DNA from: Gavia stellata
Taxonomy: Eukaryota; Chordata; Aves; Gaviiformes; Gaviidae
Direction of reading: 5' to 3'
DNA length: 64,000 nt
Assembly: GCF_030936135.1 (NCBI RefSeq)
Contig: NC_082596.1
Location: forward strand, 93,542,449 to 93,606,448
Shown here piece after piece: positions 22,301-34,300 of the stretch (its first letter is position 1; the number at the start of each line of letters is the position of its first letter). A program made the position numbers and the translations under genes. Under the pieces are notes generated by a model. That model made no database searches. It was not told the DNA's origin and saw nothing but the letters and a program-made list of their open reading frames with translations.

Positions 22301-25300
22301 CGTGTATATAAAACTGAGCAACACCTTCACATATGCACTAAGCTTTCCCATGTCTTTTATTCATAAATTCCATTTTTGACCTCCAGCATTTTCTTATTCT
22401 AGTCCTGAGGCTCCTCTGATCAAGTTTTGTGAATCTTGCTCAAACTAGTTACTTGTAGGGTACACAGGCAGGAAATTAAGTAATTTATCTCACTTTTAAT
22501 TGTGATCTAAGTAAGAGATAATACTTTTGGGGGGAGGTAAAATGTTTGTACGGTAGCAGCATTGCACTTACCTGAACCTTCAACACATAAAACATAGGTT
22601 TGAACCAAAAAATCCACCTTTGGATGTATGACCAGTCTTTACTATTTTTTCTGAACACCTGAATGTGTGGATAGCACCATATTTTATGCTAAAACAGTAT
22701 CTGGGTGAAAAAGAAAATTTTTCTTACATATCCAGGATGAGAAAAAGGGAGCTTGAGGAAATTGCTTCTAATTATCTCTGAAGATGTGGTGATACGCATT
22801 CACTATTATGTGGGACCCCGTTAATAGTGTGCGGCGTGACTAATTCCATATGCCCTTGCTGAGGAGGTAGTTGGATTCATGGAAGACTCTTAACCAAATC
22901 TCTGATACTGCCAGTTATCAGGACAACCACAGGCTTGCTACTTCAAGGCTAGTTTTAAGGTTGAAGATTTTGCTTCAAATCCTTAGAAGATTCTGAATGT
23001 AATAGAAATTCTGTGCAGTTGGAGAAGTAGTTGTAGAAGTTGTGGGTTTTTTACTTAGAGTTTCATGATTGGTAAGAGAGGCTTCTATTATTTCTTCTGG
23101 AATCAGTGCTCATTGTATATTATCTTAACGCTTTCAGCCATCTCTCAGGGCTTTGAAGTAAACCAGTGTAAATCATCCAAATCTTCCTATTTGACTTAGT
23201 TTGCAATCTCCATGGTCTCTGTGGAGACCTTAACTCCCCATGTTGAGTTTAACTTTATGATGTGATTGATTTATTTGGGGAGAGGAGTCATAAAAATGAG
23301 ACGAAACCTAGTAATAGTCTACAGATTTTTATCTGGGCTTATGAATAACACAATTGTTTTCATGCCCTAATCATTTAGTCCTAGGAATGAACTTTCAGGG
23401 AGCTAGTAACAGAAGTTTTAATGCCTAAATATATTTATGTTAAAACGATGTGAGGAAGCAAGTTCTGGTTTGGTATTTTTTTTCAGGCATTCACTTAGAG
23501 ATCAGAAACCTATATGTGTTTTAGGACCAGGAGGCAAGCAGTATTGCTATGTTTTTGTTCTCTTTGATTCTGCCGGATTTGCATCAGCAGGAAAAAAAAT
23601 CATGTTTATCCATGGAGCCTTGTAGCAGTCTTTGATGCTAGTCCACAAAGGTGTTTTGCTTTCATAAGGCATTATTTTAGCTTGAATTTCAGAAATAAAA
23701 TCCTCCCTGTTTCTTTCATTAGAAGAAGGAAAAAAAAAAAATCAGTGTATGTGTGAATGACAGTGTTGCTAAAGAAATAAATTTCTGGCACAGTCCTGCA
23801 AGCACAGCAAGGTGTAATTTGTGAATCGTCTCAGTCACTTCAGTAGGAAGCTTACCATGGAGTTATGCATGTACAGAGAAATTTGTGGGTCAGGTCTGAG
23901 TTTCTAGTGTTCTGGTGGGCTGGGGTAGGGGCAGGAGGAAAGAAATGAATAAAATTATTTGGTTGATTATATAGCTCACTGCAGCTTTGTGGGCTACTCG
24001 CAGACCAAGGACCAGTGTGCTAGGTGTTGAATAAAAAGCTCACTGATGGTCTCATAGACAACTCCAGGCTAACATGAGGGTGTGTTTTCAGACTGATCTT
24101 TGTCAGGGCGATTCCTGCTCTCTTTGTGCTGGTGCTGAAGTATTAACCTGCTCTCCTTCATTAGCTCCACCTCTTTTTTCTTTCTTTCCTTCTTCCCTCG
24201 CTTTCGTTCTTCCTTCCTTCCCTCACTTCCCTTCTTCCTTCCTTCCCTTGCTTCCCTTCTTCTTTCCTTCCCTCACTTCCCTTCTTCTTTCCTTCCCTCG
24301 CTTCCCTTCTTCCTTCCTTCCCTTGCTTCCCTTCTTCCTTCCTTCCCTTGCTTCCCTTCTTCCTTCCTTCCCTTGCTTCCCTTCTTCTTTCCTTCCCTCA
24401 CTTCCCTTCTTCTTTCCTTCCCTCGCTCCCCTTCTTCTTTCCTTCCCTCGCTTCCCTTCTTCTTTCCTTCCCTCACTTCCCTTCTTCCTTCCTTCCCTTG
24501 CTTCCCTTCTTCCTTTTTACCCCTCGCTTCCCTTTTTCCTTCTTTCCCTTGCTTCCCTTCTTTCCTTCCCTCACTTCCCTTCTTCTTTCCTTCCCTCGCT
24601 TCCCTTCTTCCTTCCTTCCTTCCTTCTCTCGCTTCCCTTCTTCCTTCCTTCCCTCGCTTCCCTTCTTCCTTCCTTCCCTCGCTTCCCTTCTTCCTTCCCT
24701 TCCTTTCCTTCTTCTCCCCCCGGAAATGTTTTTCAAACACAACATCATTTGTCAGGGCTCCCGCATTAATGCTCTGGACACCAGCCCATTCTCACGACCT
24801 CAGTAGTGCTGCTGTTAGCCGGAGCCTGGAGACAGCAAATCCTCTTCTTCAGGCGTGCTCCTGGGGATTGCCTCCCACCTTTCTCCCCTGGCAACTGGCC
24901 TTGCTCTGATCATGGCCTCGAGGGTGAGCAATCGCGGCAATAAATGGCCTTGTGCCGCAGTGCTCCTGAGGGCTGGTGGTGCGTTCGGAATCGGTGCGGG
25001 ATTTTTTGTTGCCCACGGAAGGAGATGGTCTTGGAGCTATTAGAGCTGGCTTGCCCTAGACCAAGTTTTGGGAGCAGATTGATGCTGGCCTGGTGGGGGT
25101 GACAGTTTTTCTGTACCTGCATAGTGCCATATGTCAAGGATCTGAAAGCTTTAAAAAGGTGGCACAGAAACAGTATTTGAGAAATTAGTGTTCAGTGATT
25201 AAGGATGATATCATCATGCTTAGGTACAAGGGTATAAGTTCTGGTTGCATGAAGCACATTTAATTTGGCATTTTCTACCTGATGAGTGTTTCTTGGTGCA

Positions 25301-28300
25301 GGTTTTTCTCCAGTAAAACAACTGCAAATATCTATTTCCGATTCTGCTAAGTGAGGAAGGAGGCAAAAGGAAGAAAACTTTACGCAGCAGCTGTACATTG
25401 TGTATTTGTATGCAGCTGTGGGTTTTCTTTTGTGTTAGTTAAACTGCCAAATGTTTGTCATCTGCTTTTGGGAGTAGTTTAATGTTGTTCTTTTAAGGCA
25501 GCATCTCAATTACTTTAAATTTGCATATGACTAGAAAATGTGTGTCAAACTAGAATTGAAGAAGAAAAAATTTATGTTCAAGATACGGTGTAAATATGGT
25601 GTCCTACATTCAGAAAGAAGAATAGATGGGAAGTAGAAAGCATTAATTTCTTACTAAACTCCGTTCTCGCTTTTCTCATGCAGTGACAAGACAGAATAAG
25701 TCGTCTATCAGAAACAAGTTTATCTTCTTTAGTGAAATCTATAAATCTGATTTTGTAAGGAAGGTGTTCAGGGGCCGGGGGGGGGGAGCAAAAAAAAAAA
25801 AATTAAGGAAAGTTCTCCATCTCACGGATTCTGAGAACTCATCTAATGAAATCCTTCACCGTCTGTTCTTGTAAGGTGCTGAGATTTAACATTTGGGAGC
25901 GGGTTCTGTCCCTGACGAGAGCAGTATTATCTCTCTCTCTTATGCTCTGGTGGAGTTTTAGCTGGAGCTTCTCGACTACCATGGTCCCATTGGTGTCCTG
26001 TAAGGTGCACCTCGCCTTGCCTGATACGGTGGGAGCTAACAAGGGTTTACAGCTAGTAAGTGCCTGTGTTCTCTGTGTGTCCTCTACAACCGTCAAGGGG
26101 AGCTCTGGGGATGGTTTGGTCAAGGTCTTAATGTAGATGTGTTGTTACAACATAGCAGTGAACCAACTATGTAATGTTGTGGAATTCATTAAGCACATAA
26201 GTGCATAAGCAGAGCAATGCAAGAAACCTTGTATTTCTACTTTTTTCTAGTGTAACAACTGCACATAGCAGTTTCATTTTGAGGGCTTTTCTTTTAAAAA
26301 AAAGCATTGTCTTAAAAATAGTTGAAGTATGGCAGTCATAATAATGCTCTTAAAAACTTGCAAAATAACTGTAGTCTTGGTCTGTTAGGCCCAACCATCA
26401 ATCAGAGTTGGGTCTTTTAAAAAATATTATTTATAAAGGCCTTAGTCATTCTACTACTGATACACATCAGGTTTCAAGGTGGACTTCAGTGAAATCATCT
26501 CATTATCTGTTAGTATTTCTTGTATCAATGAGAGATTTCTTTAATCCAGGATCTGGTTTCTTAAAATCTGGCTTTTTACCAGTCTAAGGCCTCCAAACAA
26601 CTGAAATAAATGGGCCAAGTGCTCAGCTGATGGAAAACAGCTACTTTTATTCACCGATCTACCACAGATACGGACTTGAACTTGCAGCTCTGTTCTTCTG
26701 GGTGAAGTTTTGTCTGTAGACCGGTGTCCATATAGGATGATGAATGAGGGAGAGGCACTCTGACACCTTATTGCAGGATGATATAATTTATGATAGGAGT
26801 GCACGAAAATGATACTGAACATTTATTAAATGTTTCTAAGTAGCAGGAGTTCCAGTAGTGTCACTTCAAGTGATGTCTGTAGTTCAGTGATCATTGACTT
26901 CTGTAGACTTTGAGCCATGGGCCAGGAAGGAGATGGGATGCTGTTGGTTTTGCAAAAATACCAATGGTAGTTACGGTACCTTAACAGTCACTGAGTTTCA
27001 AGGATAGATGCCTTGATACCATTTTTGCTTTTGCAAAGCTTCCTCAGACTGTCATACTTATGCATGTGATGAAGGGAATAGTTCAAGAGAAAACTGATAA
27101 CTGTGCAGAAGAAAGGAAAGAGTTTAGAATGGGAAAGGCCTGCAAGATCCTTGTCACTTCAGAACATCAATTCGCAATTTGTTTAGTTTCATATTAACAC
27201 CGGATTTCAGTTCCCTGGTTTCTGAGATAATCTTGATGCAGTAACGTTTGAGCAATTATCAAGCACATCCTCACAAGTTATCCCCTGCTGCACGCTGCTA
27301 GAGCTGGTGGGATTTTAAAGCCACAACTCTGTCTCTTCTCACTTCACCCACTGTTATGTGTATCGGGCAATTCCCTGCCTGTTTGTACTTTGCTCTCCTT
27401 AGCAATAGCAGCAGCGCAGCAGTTTAGGGAAAACCCCTTAGTTCCCGTGCTGTTCTAACACCAGATCAGTGCACCACTCACTATTTTCACAGTGCCGCAC
27501 ATTCACTTGACTAGGAGTGTGCACGATGGTCAGAAGGGTGAGCTGCGGGTTATGAAGAAGGAGAAAAAACAGATCAAATCAGAGATAAAGGCAGTGAGCA
27601 GCAGTGGTGAAGAGAGAGAGAGACTGATGTATGAGCAAATTTGTATCTGGCTAAAGCATTTTACTGACATGGCAGTACTCTTTCCCTTCTGTTTTGCTCT
27701 TTATCCCAGCAGGTAAGTGATGACATGTCTCTTGCACTGTAGCATTGTGGTGGTTGTTCTGCATGGAAGGCTGGAGCAAGTTTCCTAGGAAAAGTCTGAT
27801 TTTGCAACTCCCATCTTAGTTTAGATTTTTCAGGGAGAGAGTTGGGTTAGAGACTAAGTGCAGATTTCTGCCTTCTCCCTCTTTCAACCAGGGACAGCGG
27901 TAAGGGTGGAAGAAGACACTTGTCCCAGAAACACGGGAAAATGGTGCGTCAGTCTCAGCAGATGGCAGCCAGGCTCTTGGCTGTTTTAAATCCTCTGGCA
28001 GAGCCCTCACACTGTAATAACGTCTCAAAATGTTTTATGGTTACGTTGCTGGTAGGGAAACTAGTAAAAAGATTTCATCCTGACCCAAGCTAAAGCTTTG
28101 ACACTAACTATTCCTCAGGTATGTTTCCATCCCTCACTTCTTTTGACAACTGAGCTTCTTGTTTTGCAAGAGAGATCCCTTTTGTACTGAAGGTGATCTG
28201 CAAGTACAAATGCATTTTAAATGATGTGCTTGCGGAATCTAACAATTAATCTCTTGAGGAAGTATGGGCCAACATAGTTACCATTTGTTTATTATAAACT

Positions 28301-31300
28301 TACTTGTTTGTAAAAGGTACTGAACGTTATTTTCCAGTTATAATGTGTAAAGTGCGGACATTTATATTTCTCTAGGCACTATCTCTGATCTAGATGGTCT
28401 CTCCCTGTGCACTCAAAAAGATGAATTTTACTTGTCATTGGGGCTGGGTAAGCTGCTGAAGAATTAACTGAGCTTTTGTATTTGAAAATCTTGTGGGCAA
28501 CTATTTTAAATTCTCTTTGTTTCAGAAAAATGTGTTCAGCTGAAACCTCCTTTCTTCTTTGACTTCTTATGACCAACAGTTTTTTGAACACATTGAAGTA
28601 AACGGACTTTGCAATGTGTTATTGTAAAGGCAAATTGCAGGCACCTAAGAAAAGCAGATATATTTTGACATTGAAGAACCAGTCTCTTGCAACTGAAAGA
28701 AAAAAGGAAGGTTATAGTGTCTGTATGAAACAGCATCTATTATCAAGAGTTCATAGTAGGCCTGCATTAAGCTGCTTTACTGACCATATTGATAGATTTG
28801 CCCTTGGTTGATACCAGACAGGTTTTCTTAGGGAGTAAAAACATTGAGGTTTTTTGTCTGCACTTCACTTTTTCTCCTTGGCTTCTAGGACAAGGTGATT
28901 GTGTGGCAAGCTCTGACTCAAGTATTTGTTATGCTGCTCAAGATTCATTGTCATTTGTGTTCCACTTGGATTTTTTCACTGACTTACATTCTAGAAAAGC
29001 ATTTATAAAGTTATTTAAGAAAACTCTACTTATATGTCTCACTCTCCGTAAGGCACATCAAGACAGCTCTACACTATAGAGAGGTAAGGATGATGTAGCA
29101 TAGAATCACAGAATGGTTTGGGTTGGAAGGGACCTTAAAGATCACGGAATCACAGAATCACTAAGGTTGGAAAAGACCTGTAAGATCATCAAGTCCAACC
29201 AAAAAAAAAAAAAAAACAAACAAAACCAAAAAAAACCCACAACACACCAAAAACCAACCCACCCAACACCACACAGCACCATGCCCATCAAGCCACATCC
29301 CACAATGCCACATCCACATGCTCCTTGAATACCTCCAGGGAGGGTGACTCTACCACCTCCCTGGGCAGCCTCTTCCAATGCTTCACCACTCTCTCAGGAA
29401 AGACATTTTTCCTAATATCCAGCCTAAACCTCTCCTGGCGCAACTTGAGGCCATTTCCTCTAGTCCTGTCACTAGTCACTTGGGAGAAGAGACCAACACC
29501 CACCTCTCTGCAACCTCCTTTCAGGTAGTTGTAGAGAGCGATAAGGTCTCCCCTCAGCCTCCTCTTCTCCAGGCTAAACAACCCCAGCTCCCTCAGCCGC
29601 TCCTCATAAGACTTGTGTTCCTGACCCCTCACCAGCTTCGTCGCCCTTCTCTGGACACGCTCCAGCACCTCAATGTCCTTCTTGGAGTGAGGGGCCCAAA
29701 ACTGAACACAGTATTCGAGGTGCGGCCTCACCAGAGCCGAGTACAGAGGCATGATCACCTCCCTGCTCCTGCTGGCCACACCATTTCTGATACAGGCCAG
29801 GATGGCGTTGGCCTTCTTGGCCACCTGGGCACACTGCTGGCTCCTCTTCAGCCGGCTGTCAATCAACACCCCCAGGTCCTTTTCTGCGGGGGAGCTTTCC
29901 AGCCACTCGTCCCCAAGCCTGTAGCGTTGCCTGGGGTTGTTGTGGCCAAAGTGTAGAACCCGGCACTTGGCCTTATTGAACTTCATCTGGTTGGCCTGGG
30001 CCCATCGATCCAGCCTGTCCAGATCCCTCTGCAGAGCCTTCCTACCCTCCAGCAGATCAACACTCCCTCCCAACTTGGTGTCGTCTGCAAACTTGCCGAG
30101 GGTGCACTCTAAAGATCATCTAGTTCCAACCCCTCTGCCATGGGCAGGGACACCTTCCACTAGACCAGGTTGCTCAAAGCCCCGTCCAGCCTGGCCTTGA
30201 ACACTTCCAGGGTTGGGGCATCCACAACTTCTCTGGGCTACCTGTTCCAGTGCCTCTCTACCCTCATAGTGAAGAAACACTCCTTTCCTTAGGTTCACCA
30301 CTGTTTTCTATGACGTTTAAGCAATGAAAACATCATGGTCCACCATTTTATAACATTTGACTACTTACAGTGTGTTTATAACATTATTACCCATCGACTG
30401 GGAACTGCTGTAGGGCAGTAAGTGTGAAAATAGATGTTGTAAGAGCTGGTTGGTTGTAGGCAAGTGTGTGGCTGGTTGAGGAAGGGTCACTTTACCCAAT
30501 TTCTTTAAGTGGTGGGTTCATTCTGGAGTAATGGCTCTCGGACTGTCGGATTCAGGGATGGGTGTCAGGGGCCCTGGTGCGAGGGATGCACTAGGGACTC
30601 TCTGCCCGCCACCCATCAGGTCTTGTCCCACCTTGCCAGCTCCAGGTTTCTCCCATGCTCAGCCTGGGTACCCTTCTGCAGTTCTGTTGCCTCACATATA
30701 GTAGTTGTGTCCTGGTCACCTTTCTCCAGTGATTCATCACTTTTTTTCACTGTTTTACATAAATGTATTTTATTGTTCCATAACTCTATTTCAATTGCAG
30801 CTTCTTTTATCAGGTGCTTTAGGTGTGGTCATATTTGGAGGAGTATTTGTAGAACGAAACAATCAACATTTTTACTAGTGATTCTTCAGAGGATTAGTAA
30901 AGGTTCCTCAAAACTTTCGTACATGTATGACCTGAATATTTGCATCTGCATGCAACCCCAGAAGATCTCACTAGTGAAAACACTTGATAATTACAAGGAT
31001 TTGAGTGAATGTTTAAACATTTTGAAACTTTTTCATTTCTTTTTCTGATCCAGTGCCTGTCAGTCTTCGTGTTGGTCACACGCTGGATGACACAGACGTG
31101 TGCTAGGACGTGGAGTAGAGGGCGTTTGCTTGCTAGGGAACTTCACAGAGTATGTCTGCCGCTGTGATGAAGCACGGCTGCGGAATGAAACTGTGATTGG
31201 CAGAATGTGCCTTCTACTGTTGTTCTCCAGCTGCAGCACATCAGCTTAGTGCCACTCCTGCTGTGGGCCGGTCAGTTAATTGGCAGATCGCAGCCTAGGT

Positions 31301-34300
31301 CAGTCGGCCACTGCGTTCTTGGTGGGATCCTGGGTCAGGAAAGGCTCCCTAGTTGTCCAGTGCTGACAGAAGAGGCTGGCACCGTGCCATGGGGATGTGA
31401 GGTGGAAAATACAATGCTTGAGACCTGGTAGATCTGAACTCACCATCAGAATTTTCCAAAAAAGCAACTGAGATACTGCTGTAAAAGTATTTTGAGGAGC
31501 TGCCATTTCTCCGTTTCCCTCTGTTCCTCCATATTTTAAAATTAAATTCTTTTAGTATCATTTATGGCAATTGTTTCTTCTGCATCCTTTAAGTGCATCT
31601 TTGTTGCTAGACAGTGGAGTCACCACTCATCTGTCAGAAGTGATGTGATTGGATTAATTTGTAAAAATTGAGTTTTGGAAGTTTATAATGTTGCCTTGAT
31701 TTCACAAATGATTTTGATATATTTATACTGGATATACCTTGTCCCTAACATACTTGCTTATTTTTTCCAAGTACATTCTCATGAAAAATCCCAGTATTTA
31801 TAATTATTGTTTATTTCAAACCTCTCATTTGTCATATCTGACAAGTAATGTACATGTCGAATCATGAGAAAAAGGTTGTCATTTTTCAATGAGTGGATTC
31901 TTGATTCACTTTAACTTTTAGCTGTCAATTAGAAATGGTTCATTCATAATTTCTCTGTACAGGAGATAGTTTTGTGAGGGTGCCTGAAAAGATATTAGAA
32001 ATGATCCCAGCATGTGCAAATTACAGCCACTTGATGTCAAAATGATCTATCTTCACAGGATATTGTTTTCTAATTCTTCCCTAAGAATTAGAAAGAAACA
32101 AACACGATTTGTACTATCCAAAATTACTGCACATAGAATATTTGTATGTCTGGAAACAAAGTGTATAAACATCCACTTCATATTGCTGTGCCAATATGCA
32201 AAACTAAACCCTCTTGCTACTCCATATCTGCCCAGTTTGATTTCTTCTACTACCGGTGTCACAGACTGAGTAAGGAATTTCTCATTTTCTGATGCTGAAT
32301 TAATTAGGGATTCTACTGTAGGTGTAGTTTAAGGACTAAGACTATCAAAATGCAAAGATTAAAAAATAGGATATATATCTTTAATCTCCTGAGCAACATC
32401 TTTAATAGTTAAATTTTATATGTCATTGTTTGCTATTTAGTATCCTGGTAACATAATTAGCACAACAAGACATACAAAACAGATACTCTTCCTGAGTGTT
32501 CTTAATCTAATACCAGGAAGAATCAGAGAAGAACTGACCAGACTTCCAGTTAGAACATAAGCTGTGTCCTTTTTTCTAATTGGGCCTCTGAAGTAATAAA
32601 ATTTCTCTTTATATAGTTACGTATACCTGAATTGTGTGATTCTGAGTATTTTAATTACCAGCTTGCTTACAGATGGATTTAGTGGATTTTGGAGCAACAG
32701 AAAGACTTGCAGAGGCTTTGGTTCATGCCACTGGAGATTTCATGGGCTGTATTGAGTGTGATATGAAACCTGAATGTTGGTCTCTTCCTTCATTAACATG
32801 TCTGCCTTGTTCTGTAGAGTAACTGCTCTTTCTGGGCTGGGAGGAAGGGGAGAGATGCCAGTACTGAAGCTGTTAATGAGGCATGTTAGTCTCGTTAAAA
32901 ACTCGTTGCTGCATACTAAATTGACTTACTGGAAACCTTCACAACTTTTACCTTTGATTAAAAATGATGAAAAAAAAAGATTTTTGGGGGGTTGTTTTTT
33001 GTTCTTCAGCTGTCAGCGTTCACAGATTCAGGCCCTTCTGATCATCCACAAAGGCCAGAAACTCCCTTTTGGTTTAAATGAGTCTAAGGAATCTGGGGGA
33101 AATACACAAATTGTGAGATGCAAAACCGGTCAGAATTGGCAGTATTACATCAGTGACAGAAATGAGCATCAGCATCTATTTTGCTTGAATAAAATCTACA
33201 TTGTTGATCCCGTCATTGTGTGTGTTGTAAGCAGTGTAGGGTATAGCATCACACAACGTGGAGCAGAAATAGGAGCTATTCTTGGGATCCAGAAGCAACA
33301 CAGGTGTGATCTACTTTGGAGCATGCCCAGGCTAAGGGCCTGCGCAGATAAGGCCATGCCATTGTTTGATTTACCCCCGCTGAAGATCTGGCCCCTAATC
33401 CAATGCCCAAAAACTATGACAGATCGCAAGTGAAATATTTTTCTTTCCAGGGCTTAGCTGGATGGGGTGAGACTTACCTCCAGATGCACGGGGGATGTGA
33501 ACTCCATTTCACTTCCCATGGCTGAAAAGGAGGGTGATATACCTTGGAGGTGAACAGAGTGGGTTTAAACATTTTGGGAATTTTGTAGGAGCCTTGTGGT
33601 CTAGAAGGCTCCCTGAATCAGTACGTGACACTTTGTTCTGGCATAGTTTGTTTCCGACTCATCTATGCTTTATGTGGGCTGAGAAGTTTGTGTACTGCCG
33701 TGGTGTTGTGACCTTTTTATGTAAGCTTGGGAATCGGGTCAGTTAATAGCAGTTTGAGGGGTACTTTGTATCTACACCAGTAGAAAGGCTAGTAGTAGTC
33801 TCTTGCTCAAGGCTGTTTTGTACTATCCAGTGTACCATCTAGCAATGCAAAGTAACCAGGAAACTGTAGATTATCCAGGTTAATTACTGTGTAGGTAACT
33901 GTTCTGTAGGACAAAATACCTCAGTGAGTTTGACTCTGCATCTTTCATCAAAGTGTGTAACAATGCCTATTTAAAAAAAGTCTATGTTTCTATGAAACAG
34001 GTAAGATAAGATGTTTCCTGTGCTGTAACAGCTTTAGAAAACTTATCTTTCTAATTTACTTTTGATCACTGAACCTCGAACATTCCTTTCTTTCACATCA
34101 CAGGGTGGTGATGGTGTGTGTAAATGGGGTTTTGGTTCTTTTGACCCCAGTTCTACCCTAGGGGAATGCAAATATTTGTTCTCAATTTTCCTGGGCACAT
34201 TGATTAACAAACAGGCCATTGTAGCAAACTGGCAAAGCCATGGCTCATTGCATGAGCTGATAAATTTGGAATGTGACATTGTGTTGAAATATTTAAAACT

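Noticed and set aside
24074..24909. Long Ser/Phe/Leu/Pro-rich and Lys/Glu/Gly/Arg-rich open frames
   Set aside because: Products of the 25-bp pyrimidine minisatellite, which has no stop codons in several frames; all frames are open with the same shifted repeats.
29288..30073. 261-codon minus-strand protein-like frame as a host gene
   Set aside because: It is the CR1 ORF2 C-terminal region inside a truncated LINE.
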